Positions 37,125-46,534 of a DNA stretch of 64,000 nt are shown here, piece after piece. The DNA lies in NCBI GenBank assembly GCA_017608235.1, contig JAFCGI010000001.1, positions 65,423-129,422 on the forward strand. The letters are read 5' to 3'. Under the pieces are notes generated by a model, which saw only the letters and a program-made list of their open reading frames with translations, made no database searches and had not been told where the DNA came from. A program made the position numbers and the translations under genes. Source of the stretch: Candidatus Pacearchaeota archaeon. GTDB lineage: Archaea > Nanobdellota > Nanobdellia > UBA10117 > JAFCGI01. Numbering within the stretch: position 1 is the stretch's first letter; every line of letters starts with the position of its first letter.

Positions 37125-40100
37125 TTATTGAATTGTTGTTTTAGTTTGGCGCTTATTTTTTTCTTTTGAAATTTTTATGAGTTTGAATAATTTGTTTTGG
37201 TCTATATAGTAGGTATTTATTGTTTTTGCAGCGTCTAAGAAACTATGTAATTTTTCTTCCTGCATCCATTCTATTATTTTTACTCTTTTGAGAATTTCAT
37301 TTTCTATTTGTTTTTTAGTCCAACCATGTTTTTCTGCAATTTTTGCTAGATGATAGCTGTTTTTGCTTATGAATTCATCTGTAGAAGGTTTCCATTTGAA
37401 TGTCTCATTAGTCTTTATTTCTTTCTTTATACGATCATAGCCTTCTAGTTCTATTATACTTCCTACTTTTCTTGTGAAGTGGCCCATTTTTTTTGCTCTT
37501 TCAAGAAAAACTATAATATCCAAATTTTGGAGTAATGATGCTGGAAGATCTATTGGTTTTGTAGTTAGTCTGTCTATAACTGCTTCTACTGTGTCTGCAT
37601 GTAATGTGGATAAGCCAGGATGGCCCGTATTATGCAAAAGTATACCACCAAAACCTCCAATGAAATTTTGTGTTCCTGGAACACAGAGATCATATACTGA
37701 TTCTTCTTTTGGCAGAGAAATATTGTTTATTTCTTTAACGGTATCAAGATATATGTCTTTAATTGTATTTTTATCTTTTTGTTCTTTTTTGTATTTAAAT
37801 GGATATTTTAATTTTGTATATTTTATGAATTCCTCTATGTATTTTGTTTTATAGATGCAAAGATTATAAACTGGAACATTTGTTCCTTTTGTTTTTTTAA
37901 TATTGCATACAATTCCAAGAGTTAATAATAGATATGCTAAATCATTTGCTAATTCTCTTGAAGATGTCCAATAACTAATATTTTTTTTATTTATGCTTCC
38001 GTTCCCAAGCCATAGTGCTTTTAGAAATTCTCCTATTCTTTGTTTTGAGAGTCCAAATATGAAAAAAGGAATTTTTCTATGTTTACTATTGTCTCCGCAA
38101 TATTTTTTCAGAAATTCAAATAATACTTTATTACTGAAACTTAATTCCGTTGATATACCAAAACCCTTTGTTAGTCTTTCTTTTATTTTGCAATCTAATG
38201 AATAGATACATTTTTTCATATCTTTTAGAATAATTGGATTTTTATTATATAGGGCTATTCTATTATTTTTCTTTGCTTTGTTAAGACTTCCTTCTGCGAT
38301 GAAATAACCTAAGAATCTTAGAAATTCGTTTGTTATTTTTAATTTTGCAGATAGTGTTTTGCTTTTTTTATCACCTTTTATTTTTAATTTATTTAAATCA
38401 TATTTGATTTTTGCTAGTTTCATTAGTTCTTCGAATTTATTAGCTTTGAGTGCTGAGAAGTGTTTTCTTGCGTAACAGTCTGATATTGTTTTTAAATTAG
38501 TGATTTTGCATGCTTTTTTATAGCCTATTTTTCTAACAGCATCTTTAATTAAACTAGGTGCTATTACTCTGAGATTTGGTAGAAGTTCTATTAAGTTTAG
38601 ATGTTTTATATTTTTGAAATTGCAAGGAAGTTTAGCAGGAATTGCTATTTTATCTCCTTTTTTAAGGTTGTCTACTACTACTCCTTTTAATTCGTTATTT
38701 TCTATTGTTAAAAGTGAATGATTTATTGTAGAAATAACTTCTCTACCTGTTTTTGTTTTGATCATAATTAAATTTGATCTTGGGCTGTGACTTTGACAAT
38801 CTTTTAGGTTAGCTATTGTTATTTCTCCAGGATTTTCTGAAAAAGTTGGTACTTTGTAATTTTTTGTGTCTTTAATTTGATTTATATTTTGTATTCTTGG
38901 AAAGCCTTTGTTATCAATTACGTATGTTTTTTCGTTGCCTTTAATTGATGCCATAGCCTGGAACATTACAGTTGCTTCTTTGCCTCTGACTTCTCCTACT
39001 ATTATATAGTCTGGACGTTGTCTCATAGATGCTTTTAGTAAATCAAACATGTCTACTTGCCCATAACCTTTTGCTCCAAATCCAGATCTTGCTACTTGTG
39101 GTAGCCAGTTGATTCTGGGAATTTGAAGTTCTGCTGTGTCTTCTATTGAGACTATTTTTAATCCTGGAGCTATAAACAAACATAGACTATTTAGTAAAGT
39201 TGTTTTTCCTGTTGCTGTTGATCCTGCTATTAAGATAGATTTTTGTTCTTCTATCATTAGCCAAAGATAAGCTAGTATTAAAGGATTAAGAGTTCCGAAG
39301 TTCAGAATATCTATAGGTGTTAGTGGAATTCTGAAGAACTTTCTGATGCTGAAGTTTGAACCCTTTCTTGCTATGTCTGTACCATATGTTAGTTGAAGTC
39401 TTGAGCCATCAGGAAGTGTTGAATCCAAAAGAGGGGTGGCAACAGAAATAGTTCTTCCAGATTTTTGGGCAAGTTTCATTACAAAAGAATCCATGTCATC
39501 CTTTTTTATGAATGATATATTTGTAGGCATTTCTGAATATAGTGGATTTCTATGAAATATAAATACAGGAGACTTTATTCCATTGCAACTTATATCTTCT
39601 ATATTTGGATCATGCATTAAAGCTTCAACTCTACCTAAGCCAATAGTGTCTCTGAAAATATAGTATTTTGTTTTAACTATATCTTGAGGCTTTAATTTTA
39701 TTCCAAGATATTCCCAGATTTCATCTATTTTATTATCTATGTAAGTATAGACTTGTTTTTTTATTGCTAAGCTGCTAAAATCTATTTCAAGTCTTTCTTT
39801 TAATAATTCGGAAGTTTTGTCTATGATTTTTCTTAATCTTATATCTATTTTAGGTTCGAGTACTTCATAGATGATATCATTTAATTGCTTATTATAATGT
39901 ATGTAAGCGAATGCTACAGGGATTACTTTTTTACCTATTTTTATTTTAATTAAGGGGTAGGTTTCTGAGATGGATTTTATTTTTTTAGAAATATCATCTT
40001 TTGCTTCTAGTTCTAGAGCTTTTTTTGTAGGTAAGCTTATTCTGAATTCTTGGTTTTTTTGTGAATTTGATTTAGCTGTAGCTATATTGGGCGCAGTCAT
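37125..40100 (-). CDS. type II/IV secretion system ATPase (VirB11/FlaI/KlbA-like), intein-containing
   Basis: ILIAGSTATGKTTLLNSL (Walker A), RPDYIIVGEVRGKEATVMFQAMA (Walker B region), TGHPGLSTLHADTVEAVIDRLTTKPIDLP after the intein. Confidence 0.93.
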   Translation of the reverse strand: MTAPNIATAKSNSQKNQEFRISLPTKKALELEAKDDISKKIKSISETYPLIKIKIGKKVIPVAFAYIHYNKQLNDIIYEVLEPKIDIRLRKIIDKTSELLKERLEIDFSSLAIKKQVYTYIDNKIDEIWEYLGIKLKPQDIVKTKYYIFRDTIGLGRVEALMHDPNIEDISCNGIKSPVFIFHRNPLYSEMPTNISFIKKDDMDSFVMKLAQKSGRTISVATPLLDSTLPDGSRLQLTYGTDIARKGSNFSIRKFFRIPLTPIDILNFGTLNPLILAYLWLMIEEQKSILIAGSTATGKTTLLNSLCLFIAPGLKIVSIEDTAELQIPRINWLPQVARSGFGAKGYGQVDMFDLLKASMRQRPDYIIVGEVRGKEATVMFQAMASIKGNEKTYVIDNKGFPRIQNINQIKDTKNYKVPTFSENPGEITIANLKDCQSHSPRSNLIMIKTKTGREVISTINHSLLTIENNELKGVVVDNLKKGDKIAIPAKLPCNFKNIKHLNLIELLPNLRVIAPSLIKDAVRKIGYKKACKITNLKTISDCYARKHFSALKANKFEELMKLAKIKYDLNKLKIKGDKKSKTLSAKLKITNEFLRFLGYFIAEGSLNKAKKNNRIALYNKNPIILKDMKKCIYSLDCKIKERLTKGFGISTELSFSNKVLFEFLKKYCGDNSKHRKIPFFIFGLSKQRIGEFLKALWLGNGSINKKNISYWTSSRELANDLAYLLLTLGIVCNIKKTKGTNVPVYNLCIYKTKYIEEFIKYTKLKYPFKYKKEQKDKNTIKDIYLDTVKEINNISLPKEESVYDLCVPGTQNFIGGFGGILLHNTGHPGLSTLHADTVEAVIDRLTTKPIDLPASLLQNLDIIVFLERAKKMGHFTRKVGSIIELEGYDRIKKEIKTNETFKWKPSTDEFISKNSYHLAKIAEKHGWTKKQIENEILKRVKIIEWMQEEKLHSFLDAAKTINTYYIDQNKLFKLIKISKEKNKRQTKTTIQ
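37629..38948 (-). mobile_element. 440-aa in-frame intein with LAGLIDADG (DOD) homing endonuclease domain
   Basis: N-extein ...VMFQAMA | SIKGNEKTYVIDNKGFP... (Ser1); block B GREVISTINHSLLTI; DOD helices FLRFLGYFIAEGSL and IGEFLKALWLGNGSI; C-terminal SVYDLCVPGTQNFIGGFGGILLHN | T+1 GHPGLSTLHAD. Confidence 0.9.
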
Positions 40101-40175
40101 ATCTTAGAAGTATGTATTTTGCATTAAAAAAGCTTACTTAATGTTTAGAAATCGTAGTTATTATAGAGTAACAAG

Positions 40176-40601
40176 CTAAGATAGAATGATTTTATCTTTT
40201 TCAGGAGAATATTCTAGTGAGATTTTTTGATTTTCTGAAAATGCTAATCCTTGAGTGCTTTTATTCCAGGTTTTTATGTTATGTATTTTGGAGATTGCTT
40301 GTGTTCCTCGAATGTCTATTTTAGTTTTGTTTCCTAATAAGGAAATTTCATAAGAGTCTTTTCCAATTTCTGCTGGAATTGGTTTTGAGATTTTTATATA
40401 ACCATATTCTGAGAATATTTTTAAATTTTCTATAGAGTTTTCTAGGTTTTGATTTTCTAGAGAAATTATTTGTTCTCCTGATTTTTCTATAACATTTTTT
40501 TCTATTCCTTCATAAGAGATTATTATTAGTGCAAGTACTGTAATACTTATTATGGAAGAGATTATTAGAAAAAAAGCACTAAAAGCAGTTTTAGATTTCA
40601 T
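40176..40601 (-). CDS. prepilin-like membrane-anchored protein
   Basis: MKSKTAFSAFFLIISSIISITVLALIIISYEG; small soluble C-terminal domain; in the operon. Confidence 0.5.
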   Translation of the reverse strand: MKSKTAFSAFFLIISSIISITVLALIIISYEGIEKNVIEKSGEQIISLENQNLENSIENLKIFSEYGYIKISKPIPAEIGKDSYEISLLGNKTKIDIRGTQAISKIHNIKTWNKSTQGLAFSENQKISLEYSPEKDKIILS

Positions 40602-41121
40602 AGGATTTGACCTCTATTATTTGATAGATTGTTTCTGAACATGGAGAGGTGGTTATGTTTTCTTGTTTGTATGAGAGATATATATTATTATAGGTGTTTT
40701 TTGATAGAGATAAAGTGTTTTTTAATTGAATACCATAGCAATTATCTGCTGTAGGATCTTTATATTCTAGGACAACCCTATTAGAGTTTGAACCTATTTT
40801 AGATAGGCTATCTTGATAAAAATTAGCATAATTAGATTGGGAATTTCGCTTTATGAATTCTATTTTATTTGTGGTGATGATAAGATCTTCATCATCTTCT
40901 AGAAAGAATTCATAAGGACCTTTTTTACTTTGTTCGCGGGCAGAGTCTTGTATAAGCTGATTTATTTCGTGAAAGTTTAATTCGACTGTATTAAGTCTTT
41001 TTTTATCTTGGCTTTCTTTTAGTGTGGTTCTTGCAAACACTAAAGATATTGTAAGTATGGATATTATCATAATTAATACTAAAAGATATGAGATCATTGC
41101 TTGGGCTTTTTTTTTAGCCAT
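40591..41121 (-). CDS. prepilin-like protein
   Basis: MAKKKAQAMISYLLVLIMIISILTISLVFA; KAQxxISY resembles class III signal peptides. Confidence 0.6.
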   Translation of the reverse strand: MAKKKAQAMISYLLVLIMIISILTISLVFARTTLKESQDKKRLNTVELNFHEINQLIQDSAREQSKKGPYEFFLEDDEDLIITTNKIEFIKRNSQSNYANFYQDSLSKIGSNSNRVVLEYKDPTADNCYGIQLKNTLSLSKNTYNNIYLSYKQENITTSPCSETIYQIIEVKSYEI

Positions 41122-41171
41122 ATTAATTATATGTGTTTAGAAGTTTAAAAACTTGTAGATTTTGAATAAAA

Positions 41172-41711
41172 TTAGAGTTCTATTGAGGATATTATTTGAC
41201 CAAATCCGCAAGGAGTATCAAAATAAATATTATAATTTATACTTCCTGATTCTGCGGTTAGAGAACAAGCACTCCCACTTAAATTAAATTTTAATTCTAT
41301 AGCATTATTAAATGAGGTATTACAACCAGTTGTACAATCTATGTCACCAGAGACCCCGTTTACAGGCTCATTAAAACATATATCCCAATTATCTAAATAA
41401 CGTCCGTTTTCGGTTTGTATACTAAAATAAGTATCATTATCATTGCTTTCATAAATTGTTTCAGCTGTAGATCTTAGATTTGTTAGTTGGACTGTTAGCA
41501 CATCTGTGGTGCTATTATATGTATTTCCTGAAACTAGAAATTTTGAGCACATTCTTGATTGACCTTCTTCATTTATTGTGGATTCTAGTTCTGCTACACT
41601 TTCTTTTCCGTATTCTAGAACAACTCTTGTACCTAGTATAGTTATGAGTAAACTTATGGTTAAGACTGCTAGCATTTCTATTATTGTAAATGCTTTTTTG
41701 GAATTAATCAT
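41172..41711 (-). CDS. bacterial-type (FTxxE) prepilin
   Basis: MINSKKAFTIIEMLAVLTISLLITILGTRVVLEYG; Glu at +5 if cleaved after KKA. Confidence 0.7.
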   Translation of the reverse strand: MINSKKAFTIIEMLAVLTISLLITILGTRVVLEYGKESVAELESTINEEGQSRMCSKFLVSGNTYNSTTDVLTVQLTNLRSTAETIYESNDNDTYFSIQTENGRYLDNWDICFNEPVNGVSGDIDCTTGCNTSFNNAIELKFNLSGSACSLTAESGSINYNIYFDTPCGFGQIISSIEL

Positions 41712-41784
41712 ATTATTATTTTAGAAATTGTTGATATATATTTGTTTTGATATTAGATAAAAGAAAAAGAAAAAATGCATGGGA

Positions 41785-42297
41785 TTATGCTGCATTTGTT
41801 ATTGCGTTACTTGTTGCATAATTACCAAGGTTATTTTTATCACATACAACGTCATTACTATCTTGAGCTGCAGTTAATACTACTTTTGTTACATTGTCGC
41901 TAAATGTTAAGTCCCATATACCATCATTATATGATACACCACCTTGTATCCATACAGATCCATTATATCCTCTTGCGGCACCGCTTCCATTTAATATTGT
42001 ATATTGTCTAAGTGGACATCCAGAGCTAGAATCTATTCTCCAACTAGTGTTTACTGTGGTAATACTTACGGTGTTTTGATATTGACCATTTTCACAATTC
42101 ATTACTGCTGTTGAAAAACCTGAGGACCAGCTATAACAGCTAGCTGCTTGCGTACCTTGATTTTCAGTTAGTATTAATTGGTCTGGTACAGACTCTAATG
42201 CTCCTCTTAAAAAAGTTATAGCTATACTACTTAATACTGCTATAATAGTCATAACTACTACTAATTCCATTAATGTAAATGCTTTTTTATTTACCAT
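41785..42297 (-). CDS. bacterial-type (FTLMEL) prepilin, candidate abundant pilin
   Basis: MVNKKAFTLMELVVVMTIIAVLSSIAITFLRGAL; strong Shine-Dalgarno AAGGAGGAAAAATG. Confidence 0.75.
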   Translation of the reverse strand: MVNKKAFTLMELVVVMTIIAVLSSIAITFLRGALESVPDQLILTENQGTQAASCYSWSSGFSTAVMNCENGQYQNTVSITTVNTSWRIDSSSGCPLRQYTILNGSGAARGYNGSVWIQGGVSYNDGIWDLTFSDNVTKVVLTAAQDSNDVVCDKNNLGNYATSNAITNAA

Positions 42298-42378
42298 TTT
42301 TCCTCCTTATTTTTATATAATTCTTAGTTTAGTATTGAGTAGTTGCTTATTATTTATATATATTTCTCTAGGATTAAA

Positions 42379-42873
42379 CTATACTACTCTTGCTGGAATT
42401 TGTCTATATGTATATGTTTCGCATCCAGATAGTGTTAGATATAACCATGATGCTTTTTCTTGTGCACATCCAGGTACTTCTGCACTAGTATTTCCTATAC
42501 AAGCTACTATAGACCCTGTGGCATTCTTACATGTTAGATTGGAAGTACATATACTATATTCTGTGCTGCTAGAATTTTTAAGATAATCTATTTCTACAGC
42601 ATAAGGTTCAGTTAATAATTCAAGACCGTCTTTAATGGATGGTATAGTGAATGTATAATTATTTGATGTTTCATTATAGGAAACATTAATATTTTCTATA
42701 TCTTTCATTATTTCTTCAGTATTTTCATAGCAATCTGTCTGGTTTGTGGATTTGTCAAGGGTTGTTCGTCCAAATGTTATTACTAATGTATATAGAGTAG
42801 CTATTATTATAGTAGTGATTACTAATTCAATTATTGTAAACGCTTTTTTATTATTCTTTTCTTTTAATTTCAT
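42379..42873 (-). CDS. bacterial-type (FTIIEL) prepilin
   Basis: MKLKEKNNKKAFTIIELVITTIIIATLYTLVITFGRTTL; internal Met at 42873 preferred because it clears the overlap with 42878-43396. Confidence 0.7.
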   Translation of the reverse strand: MKLKEKNNKKAFTIIELVITTIIIATLYTLVITFGRTTLDKSTNQTDCYENTEEIMKDIENINVSYNETSNNYTFTIPSIKDGLELLTEPYAVEIDYLKNSSSTEYSICTSNLTCKNATGSIVACIGNTSAEVPGCAQEKASWLYLTLSGCETYTYRQIPARVV

Positions 42874-42877
42874 ATGG

Positions 42878-43396
42878 CTAAAATGTAAATTTGAATACAT
42901 CAATTTCTTCTCCACAACCTTCTATAAGTAATAATATTTGTGATGCTTGGTTTCCTCCACATATATTTGTACCATTTATAGTACCTATTTTTCCAGGAGT
43001 ACATTCAGTAGATCCACATCTAAGGGTTGCATATTCTTTAATATTATTTTGACATGTTACAATAACATCATTTATTTCATTAGATAGTCTGAAATCTCCT
43101 GCTTGAGAATCTGAATAAGGATGTAGTCCACAACTATTATAATTTGGGATATCGTTAGTGGTATAGATTTTTGTAGAACTGTTATAAGTTATGTTAAGTG
43201 CTGGACAGCCTGAGAAGTCTGGAGCTTCATTATAAATAATTAGTTGAGCATAATCAAATATACATCCTTGTTGGTTTTTATGTTCTCTAATAGCACCTAT
43301 TACTTGTGGTGCTGCAGTTGCTATTATTGTAAATGCAATTGTGATTGCTACCATTAATTCAACTATGAATGATGCTTTTTTGTTTAGGTGCGCCAT
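42878..43396 (-). CDS. prepilin with (S)FIVEL N-terminus
   Basis: MAHLNKKASFIVELMVAITIAFTIIATAAPQVIGAIREH. Confidence 0.65.
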   Translation of the reverse strand: MAHLNKKASFIVELMVAITIAFTIIATAAPQVIGAIREHKNQQGCIFDYAQLIIYNEAPDFSGCPALNITYNSSTKIYTTNDIPNYNSCGLHPYSDSQAGDFRLSNEINDVIVTCQNNIKEYATLRCGSTECTPGKIGTINGTNICGGNQASQILLLIEGCGEEIDVFKFTF

Positions 43397-43456
43397 TTTA
43401 TTATTAGTATTTAGTGTTTTAATTGTTTATTATTTTTTTGATTTTGATAGTTATGA

Positions 43457-43891
43457 TTATGAAGGCATTGGTGCTGATGCTGGAAAGCTTATTTTGGAAG
43501 GCATTATTAAAACATTAAAGTAAGTTCCAGTGCAACCACCAGGAATTGTTGTAGAAATAACACATGAAAATGCTGTGCAAATTTGTTCGCTGTTGACATT
43601 TGAAGTACATACAATATCTTCATTTTGATCAAGTATTTGTACTTCTGATTCTGTAGATATTTTTAGAGTAGGAGCAAATTTTATAAATTCAATACTGAGA
43701 GTGTTTCCAATTAAAACCGCACCTTCATATTGTATTCCAGCCATGCTTTGAGCATTATCGCCTATATTTTCATATATTCTTTGAGGATTTTCTCTGAACC
43801 AAGGAAGAGATATTGAGATACCAAGCAAGATTATAATTACTACTATTACGAATGATATATAGTTTGCTAGGGCTTTTGAGTTGTTTTTCAT
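43457..43891 (-). CDS. prepilin-like protein
   Basis: MKNNSKALANYISFVIVVIIILLGISISLPWF; Met at 43891 clears the overlap with the upstream gene. Confidence 0.55.
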   Translation of the reverse strand: MKNNSKALANYISFVIVVIIILLGISISLPWFRENPQRIYENIGDNAQSMAGIQYEGAVLIGNTLSIEFIKFAPTLKISTESEVQILDQNEDIVCTSNVNSEQICTAFSCVISTTIPGGCTGTYFNVLIMPSKISFPASAPMPS

Positions 43892-43896
43892 TTTAT

Positions 43897-44409
43897 TTAA
43901 CGACACCAAAATGGACAGTGAGATCCTCCATATGCATAAGGTAACCTATAAGTATAATTTGTATTTAGGGGACAATTGGTGAGATTAATTAATCCATTAT
44001 TTGCGCAATCTGTGCAACTTGCTGTACAATATTCTTTAGTTCCATCTGACTTATATACAGTAACTGTGCCACCGTCTTGGATTCTTAATGTAGAGGGTAA
44101 AGGATAAGAATCATTTGGCATGTTAAAATAACCATCAGAGCAAGTTTCTCCAGTATCTAATATCCAGTTTCTAAATTGTTTTTGTTCATTTGTACATGTT
44201 GCAAAATATTGTTGAGTAAGTGGAGGTGTTATTGTATTTAGTGCAGTGTTTCCTGCAGTAGGAGCTGTTGGATTATATATTCCATTAGTAGTAGCTTTAG
44301 TTTTTTCTATAATATCTTCTTTGTATGTACGCTCAACAATAGTAGTGCTAGCTAATACAATTAATATTAATACTAAAATAGAGATTATGTTTGATATAGC
44401 TTTTTTCAT
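43897..44409 (-). CDS. prepilin-like Cys-rich protein (paralog of 44465-44947)
   Basis: MKKAISNIISILVLILIVLASTTIV; CSDGYFNMP...CTASCTDCANNGLINLTNC...CPFWC. Confidence 0.6.
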   Translation of the reverse strand: MKKAISNIISILVLILIVLASTTIVERTYKEDIIEKTKATTNGIYNPTAPTAGNTALNTITPPLTQQYFATCTNEQKQFRNWILDTGETCSDGYFNMPNDSYPLPSTLRIQDGGTVTVYKSDGTKEYCTASCTDCANNGLINLTNCPLNTNYTYRLPYAYGGSHCPFWCR

Positions 44410-44464
44410 TGTTTTATATTTTATAATTAGCTTTTGAATTATTTATTTCTTTTTATTATTATAT

Positions 44465-44947
44465 TTAACATGTGAATTTGCAGGTAGCTTCATTGCCTTC
44501 GTAAGTAACTTTATATTTTATAGTGTAAATTAGTGAGTTTGCAAGACTGCAGTTAGAGAGATTTAATAAACCATTGTTTCCGCAATCACTACAAGTTACT
44601 ATGCAGGTTTCAAAAGTCTTATCTGGATATTTAACTATAGTATCACTATTGTTTATAACTTCTCCAGATAAGTATGTGAAGGTTGCAGGAGGCATGTTGA
44701 AAGATCCATCATTACATTTTTCATTGTATTTTAATTGGTAATCATGAATTGCTGTTATGTCATGAATACAGAGTTCTTTTGCTTTGGTGCTGGGAAATAA
44801 TGTATCTAAAACTTCTTTGTGTTTTATAGATGTGTCTGATGCAAACATATCTATGTTTTCTTTATAGTTATTGTAGAGAATTGCTAAGCTTGAAAGTGCT
44901 ATTAATATTATTATGCTCATAGAAATTAGATGTGAGGCTTTTTTCAT
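44465..44947 (-). CDS. prepilin-like Cys-rich protein (paralog of 43897-44409)
   Basis: MKKASHLISMSIIILIALSSLAILYNNY; CNDGSFNMP...CIVTCSDCGNNGLLNLSNC...CKFTC. Confidence 0.6.
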   Translation of the reverse strand: MKKASHLISMSIIILIALSSLAILYNNYKENIDMFASDTSIKHKEVLDTLFPSTKAKELCIHDITAIHDYQLKYNEKCNDGSFNMPPATFTYLSGEVINNSDTIVKYPDKTFETCIVTCSDCGNNGLLNLSNCSLANSLIYTIKYKVTYEGNEATCKFTC

Positions 44948-44965
44948 TATGAATCATATGTATTG

Positions 44966-45442
44966 TTAGGCTATAAAGCTTACTGGTACAGAATGTATGT
45001 TATTTGGTTGGAAGATTATTTGGGCAGATATTTCTCCAAGATTAGTTAGATTGCATACTGGGATTGTAAATTCGTTGAAAGAGTTTTCTTGAATAATTAT
45101 TTCACCAGTGGTATTACATATTTCTATTATACATTCTGTTCTTGTTGTGCTGATATCTTTTAGTATAAGAAGAGATTCTGGATCATAGTTTCTACAAGCA
45201 AATAATTTTGTAGTACCTTTATTTTCAGCTTTAATAGTAAGATTTAATACTGAGGAATCATAAGAAGGATTTGATAATATAATATTGGTTTCTACTTGGG
45301 CAAATACATTATCTGCTTGATCTTTGCTTATGGATGTGAGTTTGTCTCTTTCTATAGCATACCAAACAGAAACTATTGAAAGTAAGAAAACAGTTAATAA
45401 AATAATTAAAGAAAGAGAAAGAGTCTGGGTTGCTTTCATCAC
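44966..45442 (-). CDS. prepilin-like protein
   Basis: MMKATQTLSLSLIILLTVFLLSIVSVWYAIERDKL; beta-rich C-terminus with Cys residues. Confidence 0.55.
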   Translation of the reverse strand: MMKATQTLSLSLIILLTVFLLSIVSVWYAIERDKLTSISKDQADNVFAQVETNIILSNPSYDSSVLNLTIKAENKGTTKLFACRNYDPESLLILKDISTTRTECIIEICNTTGEIIIQENSFNEFTIPVCNLTNLGEISAQIIFQPNNIHSVPVSFIA

Positions 45443-45942
45443 TCAGATGTTAGATAGAATAGATATCCATCTATATTTGTTGGTTTGAATGTTAATAGTA
45501 TTTTTGTGTTTACTCCAGATGACACTGCATTTATGCTACAGTTTAGATCTCCACTTGCATTAAGTCCACAGCAAGGAAGCGAAATTTCTAGTTTTTCTCC
45601 TGAAAGTGCACCATTATGACTAAAATGGCCATCACAATATACTTGGTCGCCTTCTATTGATACTACTTGGTATGTACTGGCGTTAGAGGAGTCAGCTTTT
45701 ATTGTTGTAGTGCCTACATTTTTGAAAGTGATATTTATTGGGTTTACTCCATCTTGAGCTATAACTCTTAATGAGCCAGCTAATGCTTGAGATACTTGTA
45801 TGTCTGTAGCCTGTGATTGGGCAGCACTTGTTTTTTCTTGAGATGATTTCCAACTTACTCCTGCTGCTGCTGCAATACCTAAAACTATTAATACTAACAT
45901 TAATCCGCCTACTAAGTTTGATTGTGCTTTTTTACTTATCAT
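45439..45942 (-). CDS. archaeal-type prepilin-like protein
   Basis: MISKKAQSNLVGGLMLVLIVLGIAAAAGVSW; CDGHFSHNG motif; 4-bp overlap with the next gene. Confidence 0.6.
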   Translation of the reverse strand: MISKKAQSNLVGGLMLVLIVLGIAAAAGVSWKSSQEKTSAAQSQATDIQVSQALAGSLRVIAQDGVNPINITFKNVGTTTIKADSSNASTYQVVSIEGDQVYCDGHFSHNGALSGEKLEISLPCCGLNASGDLNCSINAVSSGVNTKILLTFKPTNIDGYLFYLTSE

Positions 45943-45999
45943 TTTTAATCCTCTTTTTGTTTAAATTAGGAATTGTTCCTTTTTTTATGTTATTTAGTA

Positions 46000-46500
46000 T
46001 TATCTGGTGAGGAATATTGATAGAGGATACTTTATTTCTTTTAGTGCTATATAGTCTCCTTGATGAAATCCAAGAATTATGATTACTGTATTATTTACTT
46101 GAGAATCTCTGTAAGATGTTAGATCACAGTCAGAGATTAGTATTGTACCTTTTTGCTGTTTTGGAATTTCTGGGGAATTAAAGTGTCCATCGCATATTTT
46201 TTTTTCAGATTCTTGTTTTATGAAGTATGTGCTGGATGAGTTTTTAATTTTGATATCTCCTTGATTAAGTATTGTTATATTAATAGGATTTCCTGCGGTT
46301 CCTATTCCTGTGATACTTAGTGTTTCAAGATTGTGAGAAAGATATCCAGCAACTTTTTGATCCACTAGCTGAGTGCCTGCTGCAGTCAAGTCATCTACAG
46401 AGTTTTTTTGAGTATCATTAAAAAATACAAATATGGAAATCATGATTAAAGTTATGGCTAGAAATCCTAGTGTGTTTGCTGCAGCTTTTTTTGATTTCAT
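46000..46500 (-). CDS. prepilin-like protein
   Basis: MKSKKAAANTLGFLAITLIMISIFVFFND; CDGHFNSPEIP motif shared with 45439-45942. Confidence 0.55.
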   Translation of the reverse strand: MKSKKAAANTLGFLAITLIMISIFVFFNDTQKNSVDDLTAAGTQLVDQKVAGYLSHNLETLSITGIGTAGNPINITILNQGDIKIKNSSSTYFIKQESEKKICDGHFNSPEIPKQQKGTILISDCDLTSYRDSQVNNTVIIILGFHQGDYIALKEIKYPLSIFLTR

Positions 46501-46534
46501 GATATAATGATTAAATAAGAAAAAAGTAAAAAAT

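Noticed and set aside
37474-38205. Plus-strand ORFs across the intein
   Set aside because: Antisense to an intact intein/ATPase frame with all diagnostic blocks; no independent support.
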